Source of the DNA: a virus | Direction: 5' to 3' (one strand) | DNA length: 22,714 bases | Virus record (IMG/VR): IMGVR_UViG_3300036860_000780 | Coordinates: 1-22,714 of that record | In this document: in pieces, positions 1-6,466 of the stretch | Numbering within the stretch: position 1 is the first letter of the stretch | How the letters are laid out: every line of letters begins with the position of its first letter | The notes under the pieces: model-generated | Database searches by the model: none | What the model saw: the letters and a program-made list of their open reading frames with translations, nothing else | What the model was told of the DNA's origin: nothing | Program-made: the position numbers and the translations under genes

Positions 1-1
1 G

Positions 2-262
2 AAAGCGTTGAACCTCGCGCTCAACCGCCATGCGGGGGAGTGGGATTTCGAAGCCCTGGCCGGAGTGCTTCAAGAACTGGATCTTGCAGAGTTCGACATG
101 GACACGCTCGGTTTCGACGAGAAGGAGGCGCAGACGATCATCGCGGCTGCCAACGGTGATGACGATGAGGATGATGAGGACGAACCGGCAATGTCCAACA
201 AACCGAAGCGCGTCCGCTGTCCCAAATGCGGCTGCCGGTTCACGCCGAAGGCGGAGCCATGA
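2..262 (+). CDS. ParB-like nuclease-domain protein, C-terminal part (5' end outside window)
   Basis: The reading frame is open to the left edge, so the TTG at 8 is probably not the real start. The visible 86 residues begin with a helical stretch (ALNRHAGEWD, then VLQELDLAEFD and TLGFDEKEA). This resembles the end of the ParB/Srx nuclease domain found in phage ParB-like proteins and ParB-methyltransferase fusions. An acidic linker (DDDEDDEDE) and a basic C-terminus with a CPKCGC knuckle follow, which may bind zinc. No methyltransferase motif is visible, so this copy seems to stop after the ParB-like part. The stop overlaps the next ATG as ATGA, implying coupled translation with the small terminase. 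Such genes commonly lie just before terminase genes in phages. The assignment rests on a fragment and is moderate. Confidence 0.55.
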   Translation, partial: KALNLALNRHAGEWDFEALAGVLQELDLAEFDMDTLGFDEKEAQTIIAAANGDDDEDDEDEPAMSNKPKRVRCPKCGCRFTPKAEP

Positions 263-732
263 AACCCAAAGCGAAACTCACACCGAAGCAGGAACGCTTC
301 ATTCAAGAATACTTGATCGATCTGAACGCCTCCGCTGCGGCGCGCCGCGCGGGCTACTCGTCCCGATCGGCCGACGACATCGGCCAACAGCTGCTCGGTA
401 AAACTCATATCGCGTCGGCGATCGCCCGCGCCAAAGCCCAACGCGCCGACGAGACGAAGGTGAATGCGAAGCTCATCCTCGAGCTGCTGCATGAAATCGT
501 GATCCGCGATCCCGCCGAGCTTTACGACGAAGACCGGAAGATGAAGCCGATCGACAAGTGGCCGCTGCATTGGCGGCGCATGCTGACGGGCCTGAAGAAG
601 GGCGAGTTTCGATTCGACAACAGGCAGAAAGCCATCGAGCTGCTCGGCCGTCATGTCGGCGTGCGCGCCTTCAAAGACACGCTGGAGAACCGTGGTGAAA
701 TCAAAATCCTCGTCGAGTATGTCGACCGCTGA
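259..732 (+). CDS. terS: Terminase small subunit
   Basis: This is a 157-residue protein of normal size for the Terminase_2 family, which recognises the packaging site and recruits the large terminase. The N-terminal helix-turn-helix signature is clear: LTPKQERFIQEYL near residues 7-19, then NASAAARRAGYS with the family's usual A-A-x-x-A-G-Y pattern. A middle segment with RDPAELYDED and a C-terminal helical part (RQKAIELLGRHVG) also match the family. The ATG at 259 is chosen because it overlaps the upstream stop as ATGA and gives the usual MKPK...LTPKQ N-terminus; an in-frame start at 226 would add eleven unlikely residues. The next gene starts inside its last codons. No large terminase follows, which is unusual. 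Confidence 0.93.
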   Translation: MKPKAKLTPKQERFIQEYLIDLNASAAARRAGYSSRSADDIGQQLLGKTHIASAIARAKAQRADETKVNAKLILELLHEIVIRDPAELYDEDRKMKPIDKWPLHWRRMLTGLKKGEFRFDNRQKAIELLGRHVGVRAFKDTLENRGEIKILVEYVDR

Positions 733-982
733 TATAGAGCACGTCCGCGTGACCTTGTCGCTCGATCGCGACGTCCTCGACTGGTTCAAACACCGCGCTA
801 CACTTCCCGGAGAACGCCGCTATCAAGCCTCCATCAACGCCGCCCTCCGCACGGTGATGGAACAGGCCACGCTCCGGCCCGCCCAACGCCGGGAACAACT
901 GCGCCTCGCCCGCCGGTTGATTTACCGGGTGCTGCATCGGAAACGTAAGAAGCGATTGCATCACGCCCGCCGGCGGCGTTAG
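719..982 (+). CDS. BrnA-like ribbon-helix-helix protein (solo antitoxin-like regulator)
   Basis: The 87-residue product has a short beta strand (VRVTLSLDRDVLDWF) and a YQASINAALRTVM helix. That is the layout of BrnA antitoxins, ribbon-helix-helix proteins that bind DNA and neutralise the RelE-fold ribonuclease BrnT. No BrnT-like toxin lies next to it. The C-terminus is strongly basic (RKRKKR, then ARRRR), longer and more charged than in a typical BrnA, and may bind nucleic acid. The ATG at 719 overlaps the end of the small terminase gene by 14 bases, so the two are translated together. It could be a regulator of the packaging genes or an orphan antitoxin against a host toxin. Family match is fairly good; function is inference. 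Confidence 0.6.
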   Translation: MSTADIEHVRVTLSLDRDVLDWFKHRATLPGERRYQASINAALRTVMEQATLRPAQRREQLRLARRLIYRVLHRKRKKRLHHARRRR

Positions 983-1096
983 GCTAGGGGCCTCGTCGAT
1001 GAAGAATGGGGGGACGCCCCCAGAACGCTGGGCTCTCGTACGCCGGTCCCCAAACCCAAGACCGAAGAAAAGGAAGAGGACTTCATCTCCCGTTGC

Positions 1097-2395
1097 ATGG
1101 GCGACGAGGCGATGCAGGAGTACGATTCAACCCAACGCGCCGCCATCTGTCATCAGGCCTGGCGCGATAAAGATAAAGAGCACGCGGCGGCCTCCGAAGT
1201 GCGCGATGGTCTGGTCCGGATTCCGATCGCCTATACCGGCGACTTCAAACAGGGCGACAAACGCTTCACGATCACGGCGGCCGATCTACGCGACATGCGT
1301 CGCAACATGGCGCGCCGGGAAACGCCTCTCGATTATGAACACCTGTCGGCCGCGGCGGGATCGGCTCCCGGGCACACCCGTGCGGCCGGGTGGCTCAAAC
1401 CGCTAACCGGCGATATCGAGGAGTTCGGCGAGGGCCGTGAGATCTTATGGGGCTGGGCCGAATTCACACCAGCATGCCTCGCCGCGATCCGCTCGAAAGA
1501 ATTCCGCTACCTGTCCCCGGAGATCCACTGGAAGTCGAAAGACGAAACGGGCAAGGCTCTCGGTACGCGGCTGGCGGCCGCGGCCATCACCAACCGTCCA
1601 TTTTTGAAAGATCTGCCTCCGATCGAGATCGCCTCGTCGGCCTATCCGGGCTTGCTCGAACGCGTGGCGATGAGCGAATCCATCCGCCTGGCCGAGCTCA
1701 TCGATCTTATCGATGCCGAATCTGTACACGTCCCCGGCGATATTGCCGCTCCCGCAAAAGAAGGAAAGGAGGTTTTTGCCATGAAACAATTCAAGTTGAA
1801 AAAACTCACCGACGGCGAGCATGCCGGCAAATTTGGCGTCTACGATGGCACCGCACTCGTTGGCTTGTGCGATCTCCCCGAGGATCTACGGACGGCCGCG
1901 GCCGATTCCGGCGCGATCGAGCAAATGAGCGCGATCGAAACCCAGCGTGCGGAGACGGCGTGTCTTCTTGAATTCGCCAGGGTGCCCTCCCATCAGCTGC
2001 TATCGAAGGCGCGCGAATTCAGCGCCGCCGGAAAGCTGAACTTTGACGCGTTCCTGCGCGTCCAGGAAGTCAATCAACTGCTTACGGAAGCGGTCAACAA
2101 TGGCAAAATTTTGCCGAAGCAGCGCGAGACGCTCTTCAGTCTCGCGATCGCCGACTACGCCCACGTCGCAGCATATCTCTCGGAGCTGAAGCCCGTCGTC
2201 GATCTTTCCACCCGCGGGATTTCTGGAGATGGAAGCGCCCTGACCGCGCGCCAGGAGATGGATGCGCGCATCAGAGCCTACATGACCGATCACAAAGAGG
2301 CGCGCTATGCGGAGGCCTTGAGTGCGGTCACGCGCGCGGATCCGGATTTCTACGAACACTACAAAACCGAATGCGCCACGCTGACGGATCGCTAG
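1097..2395 (+). CDS. Mu gpI-like prohead protease / scaffold precursor
   Basis: The 432-residue frame matches the Mu-like protease family: VRIPIAYTGDFKQGDKRFTI, a DLRDMRRNMARR segment, TPLDYEHLS, then AAGWLKPL and an EFRYLSPEIHW segment followed by AAAITNRPFL. These proteins process the scaffold and capsid during head maturation. The C-terminal half is helical and charged, as expected of a scaffold, and has its own internal start (see 1781). ATG 1097 has no close Shine-Dalgarno sequence. The same frame stays coding-like back to 983 (KTEEKEEDFISRC) but has no start there. An ATG at 999 with AGGGG eight bases upstream would join it if the six-G run at 1008-1013 really had seven. The true start is therefore probably 999 with a one-base error or mutation. 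Confidence 0.82.
   Translation: MGDEAMQEYDSTQRAAICHQAWRDKDKEHAAASEVRDGLVRIPIAYTGDFKQGDKRFTITAADLRDMRRNMARRETPLDYEHLSAAAGSAPGHTRAAGWLKPLTGDIEEFGEGREILWGWAEFTPACLAAIRSKEFRYLSPEIHWKSKDETGKALGTRLAAAAITNRPFLKDLPPIEIASSAYPGLLERVAMSESIRLAELIDLIDAESVHVPGDIAAPAKEGKEVFAMKQFKLKKLTDGEHAGKFGVYDGTALVGLCDLPEDLRTAAADSGAIEQMSAIETQRAETACLLEFARVPSHQLLSKAREFSAAGKLNFDAFLRVQEVNQLLTEAVNNGKILPKQRETLFSLAIADYAHVAAYLSELKPVVDLSTRGISGDGSALTARQEMDARIRAYMTDHKEARYAEALSAVTRADPDFYEHYKTECATLTDR
1781..2395 (+). CDS. Nested scaffold protein from an internal in-frame start
   Basis: An AAAGGAGG sequence at 1765-1772 stands eight bases before ATG 1781, the strongest ribosome binding site in this head region, yet it lies inside the protease gene and in the same frame. 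Translation from it gives 204 residues beginning MKQFKLKKLTDGEHAGKFG, the helical scaffold half without the protease. In phage Mu (I and Z) and lambda (C and Nu3) the scaffold is made exactly this way, as an in-frame C-terminal product of the protease gene. The inferred role is an internal core for prohead assembly, later cleaved by the full-length protease. The start signal is seen directly; the role comes from these known cases. Confidence 0.7.
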   Translation: MKQFKLKKLTDGEHAGKFGVYDGTALVGLCDLPEDLRTAAADSGAIEQMSAIETQRAETACLLEFARVPSHQLLSKAREFSAAGKLNFDAFLRVQEVNQLLTEAVNNGKILPKQRETLFSLAIADYAHVAAYLSELKPVVDLSTRGISGDGSALTARQEMDARIRAYMTDHKEARYAEALSAVTRADPDFYEHYKTECATLTDR

Positions 2396-2407
2396 AAAGG
2401 ACACCAC

Positions 2408-2884
2408 ATGGATGCATTACTCGACAGAGCGTTTCGCAATAACGCCAATGTGATGATCGGCAAATTCACGTGTCTGGTCCTGAATACGGCGAACTATTCC
2501 AACGGATGCGCGGTGCCGACGGCGGCCAACGCGGGACCGGTGGCGGGCGTGGCGCAGGAATCGATCATCCCAAACGGATGGGCCGATTACCAATACGGCG
2601 CCTATACGATCGTCAGCGGGACCGCCTGGCCGCCCAACACGATTCCCGACAATGCCCAGGGCCGGAATATCGATGTGCGCATGGCGGGACTCACCTACGT
2701 CGTGGTGGCGAGCCCCATTGCGGTCGGCGATCGGGTGAATATCGCCGACAACCAGGGGCGCATCAAACGAATCAATGAAGCCGCCGGAACGACCGTCCAT
2801 GAAGTCGGCTTTGCTCTAGAGGCCGCGACGCAGGCGGGAACCGTGATCAAAATCATGATGACCAATATTGTGAGGGTTGCGTAG
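2408..2884 (+). CDS. Capsid decoration / head fibre protein (DUF2190-like)
   Basis: The 158-residue protein lies between the protease/scaffold and the major capsid gene, the usual place of the capsid cement protein. It has a small beta-rich domain: residues 41-51 (GPVAGVAQESI) and later VVVASPIAVGDRVNI, GRIKRINEAAG and HEVGFALEAATQAGTVIKIMM. The G-V-A...I-x-V-G-D-x-V and G-x-A-L-E-A-A-x-x-x-G-x pattern is typical of DUF2190 head decoration proteins. AAAGGA stands six bases before ATG 2408, which settles the start. The stop is followed directly by the ATG of the capsid gene with no gap. Confidence 0.7.
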   Translation: MDALLDRAFRNNANVMIGKFTCLVLNTANYSNGCAVPTAANAGPVAGVAQESIIPNGWADYQYGAYTIVSGTAWPPNTIPDNAQGRNIDVRMAGLTYVVVASPIAVGDRVNIADNQGRIKRINEAAGTTVHEVGFALEAATQAGTVIKIMMTNIVRVA

Positions 2885-3868
2885 ATGATCACCAAAACGA
2901 CTGTTCACGTCGATCAAGCCCTGTCGAATATTTCGGTCGCTTATCACAATCCCGCCTTTGTCTTCGAGGCGGAGGTCTTCCCCGTGGTCCCGGTCGACAA
3001 GCAATCCGACGTGTTCTTTAAATTTTCGAAGCAGCAGTTTCGCTCCATTCCCGACGCCAAGCGGCCCGGCGCGGACGTGAATGAGATCCCGATCGATCTG
3101 GAGGCGCGCGGCTGGTTCTACGCCGATGGCCATGCCCTGGACTATCCGCAGCCGGATGAAATTGTCGCCAATGCCGATCCCGGCGCCGACCTCGATATCG
3201 AAGTCACCGAGAAGGTGACCGATTCGATCCGGCTGAACGAAGAGGTGAACGGCGCGGCGAAGATCACGCCCGCCAACATGCCGCTGAACACGACGCTTTC
3301 GGGCACCTCGCAGTGGTCGGATTTCACCAATTCCGATCCGATTCTCGACGTCGACGAGGCGAAGAATGTCGTGCAGCAAGCGACGGGCGCGATGCCCAAC
3401 CGGCTGCTCCTGTCGACGCCGGTTTATTTGACGATCCGCAACCATCCAAAAATCATTGATCGCGTGAAATACACCGGAACGGGCATGCATCAACCGCTAT
3501 CGGCCGAGGATCTGGCGCAGGCCTTCGGCGTCGAAAAATGCATTATCGCTGGCGCGTTGCAACAGTCGGTCCCCATGGGCCAGACCGATAATCTCATCCG
3601 CGTCTGGGGCGACAATGCGCTCGTCTACTACCGGCCGCCGCGGCCCTCCAAGCGCACGCTGGCGCTGGGTTATACGTTCGTTTGGATGGTGACGATCGCC
3701 GCGAATGGCCGCATGCAGGGCGATTTGGTCAACAACACCGGCGGGTTTCTCGTACGCCGCTACCGCTACGAACGCCGGCGCTCGGATGTGCTCGGCGTGG
3801 AGTTTTACTACGATCAGCACTTCATCGAACCCAAAGCCGGGTTTCTGTTCATGGACGTGATCTCATGA
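2885..3868 (+). CDS. Major capsid protein (HK97-fold type, by context and length)
   Basis: The 327-residue product is the right size for a phage major capsid protein and follows the decoration gene. The N-terminus (VDQALSNISVAYHNPAFVFEAEVFPVVPV) is typical of a capsid family with an unprocessed short arm. Later come RSIPDAKRPGADVNEIPID, a long helix (ITEKVTDSIRLNEEVN-like, residues 103-120), and PNRLLLSTPVYLTIRNHPKIIDRVKYTG, the conserved stretch of the P-domain. The C-terminal half has LALGYTFVW and YYDQHFIEPKAGF. The start is immediately after the previous TAG, with GAGGG about nine bases upstream. The stop overlaps the next gene as ATGA. Confidence 0.88.
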   Translation: MITKTTVHVDQALSNISVAYHNPAFVFEAEVFPVVPVDKQSDVFFKFSKQQFRSIPDAKRPGADVNEIPIDLEARGWFYADGHALDYPQPDEIVANADPGADLDIEVTEKVTDSIRLNEEVNGAAKITPANMPLNTTLSGTSQWSDFTNSDPILDVDEAKNVVQQATGAMPNRLLLSTPVYLTIRNHPKIIDRVKYTGTGMHQPLSAEDLAQAFGVEKCIIAGALQQSVPMGQTDNLIRVWGDNALVYYRPPRPSKRTLALGYTFVWMVTIAANGRMQGDLVNNTGGFLVRRYRYERRRSDVLGVEFYYDQHFIEPKAGFLFMDVIS

Positions 3869-4113
3869 ACGACGCTCCGAAGAAGAAAATCCGGCTGATC
3901 TATTCGATCACCCACAATCACATCGAGTACTCGGCCGGCATCCACGAATTGCCCGAAGAGCTGGCGGATCTATTCCTCGCGAAAATGCCGCATGCGGCCG
4001 AGCTACCGAGCGGTCCAGAAGCCGCCGGGATAACGAAGCCCAAACTCACCTTCACGGAGAACGACGAACCGGCGCCGGCGGCGCCGCCAGCAGCGAAGAA
4101 AAAGAAGGAGTGA
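3865..4113 (+). CDS. Small head protein of unknown function
   Basis: The 82-residue protein starts at ATG 3865, overlapping the capsid stop as ATGA. It has a short folded part (KIRLIYSITHNHIEYSAGIHELPEELADLF in two segments) and a low-complexity tail rich in Pro, Ala and Lys that ends KKKKE. Small genes right after the capsid gene often encode head or neck accessory proteins, and the I-x-Y-x-x-G-x-H-x-L-P-x-E pattern resembles such small proteins. I do not recognise a named family with certainty. The Pro-Ala-Lys tail is probably disordered. Confidence 0.6.
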   Translation: MNDAPKKKIRLIYSITHNHIEYSAGIHELPEELADLFLAKMPHAAELPSGPEAAGITKPKLTFTENDEPAPAAPPAAKKKKE

Positions 4114-4120
4114 GGCGGTC

Positions 4121-4390
4121 ATGGCGATCCAGGTCACCAATCTGAATGATGGCTCGACCATTCCGATGCTCGATGGAAGCTTTCGGCGATTTGGCACCTT
4201 GAACGTGACGGGCCTGACCCCGGGCGCGAATAACGTCCCGCACGGGTTGCCCTTTGCGCCGACGCGGATTTGCCTACGGCCAATCGGCGTCTATGGCTGG
4301 TCGGAAACGGCGATGCCGAGTGCGACCACGATTTTTGTGCAGGTCGCGGCGGGCGCCACGGCCAATGGCTACATCGACTACATGGAGTGA
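4121..4390 (+). CDS. Small hypothetical virion protein
   Basis: The 89-residue protein is beta-rich and has no charged tail. Visible features are a repeated polar-hydrophobic pattern (AIQVTNLNDGSTIPMLDG, FGTLNVTGLTPGANNVPHG) and a closing TTIFVQVAAGATANGYIDYME. This looks like a small beta-sandwich such as a capsid-surface or fibre-head piece. A GGAG about ten bases before ATG 4121 supports the start. Its position between capsid accessory genes and the connector suggests a virion protein. No family is recognised. Confidence 0.55.
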   Translation: MAIQVTNLNDGSTIPMLDGSFRRFGTLNVTGLTPGANNVPHGLPFAPTRICLRPIGVYGWSETAMPSATTIFVQVAAGATANGYIDYME

Positions 4391-4422
4391 GGACAATCGC
4401 TTTTCGAAAAAAGGAGCACCAG

Positions 4423-5010
4423 ATGAGCAGATGGACACGTTATGTGATTTGGGCCCGGCCGCAAGCGGGCTGGCCGGGCCGGCCCCCTGTGGATCCGGGT
4501 TACGGAGTCGAGGGTCCGGTGGACCCGGGCTATGGACTTCCGATCCCGCCGCCCATCGATCCGGGCTATGGTCTAGAGGGTCCGGTGGACCCGGGCTATG
4601 GACTTCCGATCCCGCCGCCCATCGATCCGGGCTATGGAGTCGATGCCGGCGGACGGCCCTCGCATCCGATCGTGAAACCTCCGGGATTTCCGGTGTTACC
4701 GGTGGATCCGGATTGGGGTGTGCCGGTCGGACCACCGAGCTGGCCTGGCGACTGGATTCCCGTCGATCCTGGCTATGGGCTACCGCCCGTCTGGGGCTGG
4801 CGTCCGGTCGACCCGGGATTCGGCGTCCCTCTGCCTGGTGGCGGTGCACCGACACCGGCGCCGCCGATCCATTTACCGGGCCACTGGATTCCCGTCGACC
4901 CGAACTATGGCATACGGCACCGGCCGTGTCCGCCGCCCGTGGCGCAGCCGAAATGGGTATGGATTCCCGAAATTGGCGCCAACTTCGGGCTTACACCCAA
5001 AAAGAAGTAG
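4423..5010 (+). CDS. PVDPGYG-repeat protein, unknown function
   Basis: The 195-residue protein is made almost wholly of Pro-, Gly- and aromatic-rich repeats. The motif P-[VI]-D-P-[GDN]-[YFW]-G occurs about ten times, spaced by proline linkers such as GLPIPPP, and tryptophan-containing variants (GHWIPVDPNYG, GDWIPVDPGYG) fill the C-terminal half. The protein begins MSRWTRYVIWARP and ends with a basic GLTPKKK. AAGGAG at 4411-4416, six bases before ATG 4423, is a strong start signal, so this is a real gene despite its composition. No membrane segment, signal peptide or cysteine pair is seen. A repetitive extended fold is likely. Its place between head and connector genes suggests a virion-surface or assembly role, which is inference. 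Confidence 0.72.
   Translation: MSRWTRYVIWARPQAGWPGRPPVDPGYGVEGPVDPGYGLPIPPPIDPGYGLEGPVDPGYGLPIPPPIDPGYGVDAGGRPSHPIVKPPGFPVLPVDPDWGVPVGPPSWPGDWIPVDPGYGLPPVWGWRPVDPGFGVPLPGGGAPTPAPPIHLPGHWIPVDPNYGIRHRPCPPPVAQPKWVWIPEIGANFGLTPKKK
4510..4641 (+). repeat. Two tandem 66-bp repeats inside the PVDPGYG gene
   Basis: Positions 4510-4575 and 4576-4641 are nearly identical 66-bp units. Each encodes 22 residues with two PxDPGYG motifs separated by LPIPPP. The high DNA identity, compared with the degenerate repeats around them, points to a recent tandem duplication. Confidence 0.9.
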
Positions 5011-5016
5011 GGCACG

Positions 5017-5493
5017 ATGGGTTATTGCACCGTCGATGAGGTCACGACCGCCTTCCCGCAGTTCACGCGTAACGCGCAGGGTTCGATCCAGGATGCAACA
5101 ATTCAATCCTGGATCGACGACGCGGCCTCCCGCATCGACGCGGCGCTCGCGGCGCGGGGCGTCCATCGCGAACTGCTCGTCGGACAAGAGCAAGTGGATT
5201 TTCTGCGCTCGACCAACCGCTCCGCGGGGATTTGCGATCTCGCGTTAGCGTTACAGGAGACCTCGACCTTGCAGCCAGGGGAGTCGGCGCTTGCCGACCT
5301 TCATTGCAAGCGGTTTGAGGATACGCTCAAGGCCATTCTCGATGGGAAATACGACAACCTGCTGCGGCCCGTCGATGCCACTGTGGGTCTCGTCGGCCGC
5401 GGGGTCGACGGCTATGCCGGCGCGGAGGCGCCCACGCAAGTCCCGCTAAACGACGCCTGGAACCGCGCCTTCTGGAAGCACCAGGACTTTTAA
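5017..5493 (+). CDS. Head-tail connector / adaptor (DUF1320, Mu gp36-like)
   Basis: The 158-residue protein has the classical opening of the Mu gp36-type adaptor family: MGYCTVDEVTTAFPQF, then ATIQSWIDDAASRIDAAL and an LRSTNRSAGICDLALA helix. These proteins form a ring between portal and tail. AGGG lies about five bases before ATG 5017. The C-terminus (VPLNDAWNRAFWKHQDF) is normal for the family. The stop TAA at 5491-5493 runs into the first copy of the 19-bp palindromic repeat. Gene position after capsid genes and before the tail-completion gene agrees. Confidence 0.78.
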   Translation: MGYCTVDEVTTAFPQFTRNAQGSIQDATIQSWIDDAASRIDAALAARGVHRELLVGQEQVDFLRSTNRSAGICDLALALQETSTLQPGESALADLHCKRFEDTLKAILDGKYDNLLRPVDATVGLVGRGVDGYAGAEAPTQVPLNDAWNRAFWKHQDF

Positions 5494-5510
5494 GTGCAGA
5501 CGTCTGCAGT
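5492..5510. repeat. Palindromic repeat, copy 1 (AAGTGCAGACGTCTGCAGT)
   Basis: The 19-bp unit contains the perfect 14-bp palindrome TGCAGACGTCTGCA at 5495-5508. It starts within the stop codon of the connector gene and ends one base before the GGGAG ribosome binding site of the next gene. An identical 19-mer occurs at 7971 and 11593. There is no T-run after it, so it is not a standard terminator. Confidence 0.95.
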
Positions 5511-5522
5511 CGGGAGCCAACA

Positions 5523-5753
5523 ATGATTGCGGTGATGGAACAATTGATGATGGTGACCGACGACCTCCGGCGCGCGATTGAGATCCACGCGCGTCTGGAA
5601 GAACGTTGCCGCCACTACGAATCCGAACATCAAAGCAAAGACGATTTTCTCTATCTCGTCGCCACCGAATTGATTCGCGGCGGTGATCTGGACGCGATCG
5701 AGGAAGCCTTCGTCAAAGTGGCCGAGGCCGATCGCGCCGCCTTCGGAGCTTGA
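5523..5753 (+). CDS. Small hypothetical protein
   Basis: The 76-residue protein is highly helical and charged (DDLRRAIEIHARLEERCRHYE, then GDLDAIEEAFVKVAEADRAAF). GGGAG at 5512-5516 stands six bases before ATG 5523. A palindromic hairpin candidate lies directly before that site and could modulate translation. No known family is recognised. Its place between the connector and a gpG-like gene suggests a neck or tail-completion helper. Confidence 0.6.
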   Translation: MIAVMEQLMMVTDDLRRAIEIHARLEERCRHYESEHQSKDDFLYLVATELIRGGDLDAIEEAFVKVAEADRAAFGA

Positions 5754-5758
5754 GTTCA

Positions 5759-6286
5759 ATGGAATTCCAATTCAATTGGAGCTGGAATTACAAAGGGCGC
5801 ACCGGCAAAGAAGTCTTCTTCCACACCGCCATCGGGGATTTCCAAGCCGGCCTCAAGGATTGGGCGCCGGCGTTTCGAGGAATGGTCGAAGAGGTACTCG
5901 AGCCCACGGTGATGGAGCAATTTGCCACTTCGGGCCATGGCGAATGGGCGGAGCTGGCCCCCTCGACGATCCGTTATAAGGGCCATGCGCGGATCCTCTC
6001 CGATACGGGGCGCCTGGAGTCGTCCTTCCAACGGGGCGGCGGTGAGCATGTCGAAGAGATCGGCCGGACAACGCTGGTGTGGGGATCGCGCGTGCCCTAC
6101 GGGATATTCCATCAGACCGGAACCGGCTCGGGGTTCGGGCGCCGCCAGAAGGGACCGGGCCGCGGTATGCCGCAGCGCAAGATTCTGGAATTATCGGAGA
6201 CGGCGAAGCGCCGCATGCGCTCCTTGATCGTCCAGCACGTGGCCACTTTGGCCCGGCGCATCGGCTTTGCCGTGACGGGGGTGTGA
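5759..6286 (+). CDS. Virion morphogenesis / tail completion protein (Mu gpG-like)
   Basis: The 175-residue protein matches the phage virion morphogenesis family that completes the head-tail joint or tail end: EWAELAPSTIRYKGHARILSDTGRLESSF, then TTLVWGSRVPYGIFHQTGTG and GRGMPQRKILELSE. The S-x-T-I-x-x-K, I-L-x-D-T-G-x-L, Y-x-x-x-H-Q-x-G and M-P-x-R-x-x-L motifs are all in family order. ATG 5759 is ten bases from a GGAG. A TTG at 5750 overlapping the previous stop is possible but sits too close to that site. The next small membrane-protein gene follows three bases after the stop. Confidence 0.85.
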   Translation: MEFQFNWSWNYKGRTGKEVFFHTAIGDFQAGLKDWAPAFRGMVEEVLEPTVMEQFATSGHGEWAELAPSTIRYKGHARILSDTGRLESSFQRGGGEHVEEIGRTTLVWGSRVPYGIFHQTGTGSGFGRRQKGPGRGMPQRKILELSETAKRRMRSLIVQHVATLARRIGFAVTGV

Positions 6287-6289
6287 GCG

Positions 6290-6400
6290 ATGACCGTGGC
6301 CGTGTTGCTTCTGACTGTGATCTTGGTTTTGATCTCGGCAGCACTGGTGGGATTTCTTTGGGTCAGCCGCGGTGGAGAGGAACGTGGCCGAGAGCAATGA
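6290..6400 (+). CDS. 36-residue single-pass membrane protein
   Basis: Translation from ATG 6290 gives a tiny protein with one hydrophobic segment (VAVLLLTVILVLISAALVGF, residues 3-22) and a short charged tail (SRGGEERGREQ). It starts three bases after the gpG-like stop. No ribosome binding site is clear apart from overlap-style spacing. The N-out topology and positive tail would suit a pinholin, spanin-like or superinfection protein, but nothing in the sequence decides this. It could also be a chance hydrophobic frame, although it fills an otherwise empty gap. Confidence 0.45.
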   Translation: MTVAVLLLTVILVLISAALVGFLWVSRGGEERGREQ

Positions 6401-6466
6401 ATACCGTGGACGCCAACCTATCTTCAATGGGGCTTCTCCACCGTCGGCGGTCACAGACCATAGCAT

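Noticed and set aside
1007-1022. Hairpin TGGGGG/CCCCCA as a terminator or deletion scar
   Set aside because: There is no T-run. It may matter only as a polymerase-slippage context for the G run.
2816-3493. Long minus-strand ORF opposite the capsid gene
   Set aside because: It is a shadow of the capsid reading frame with no ribosome binding site or family pattern.
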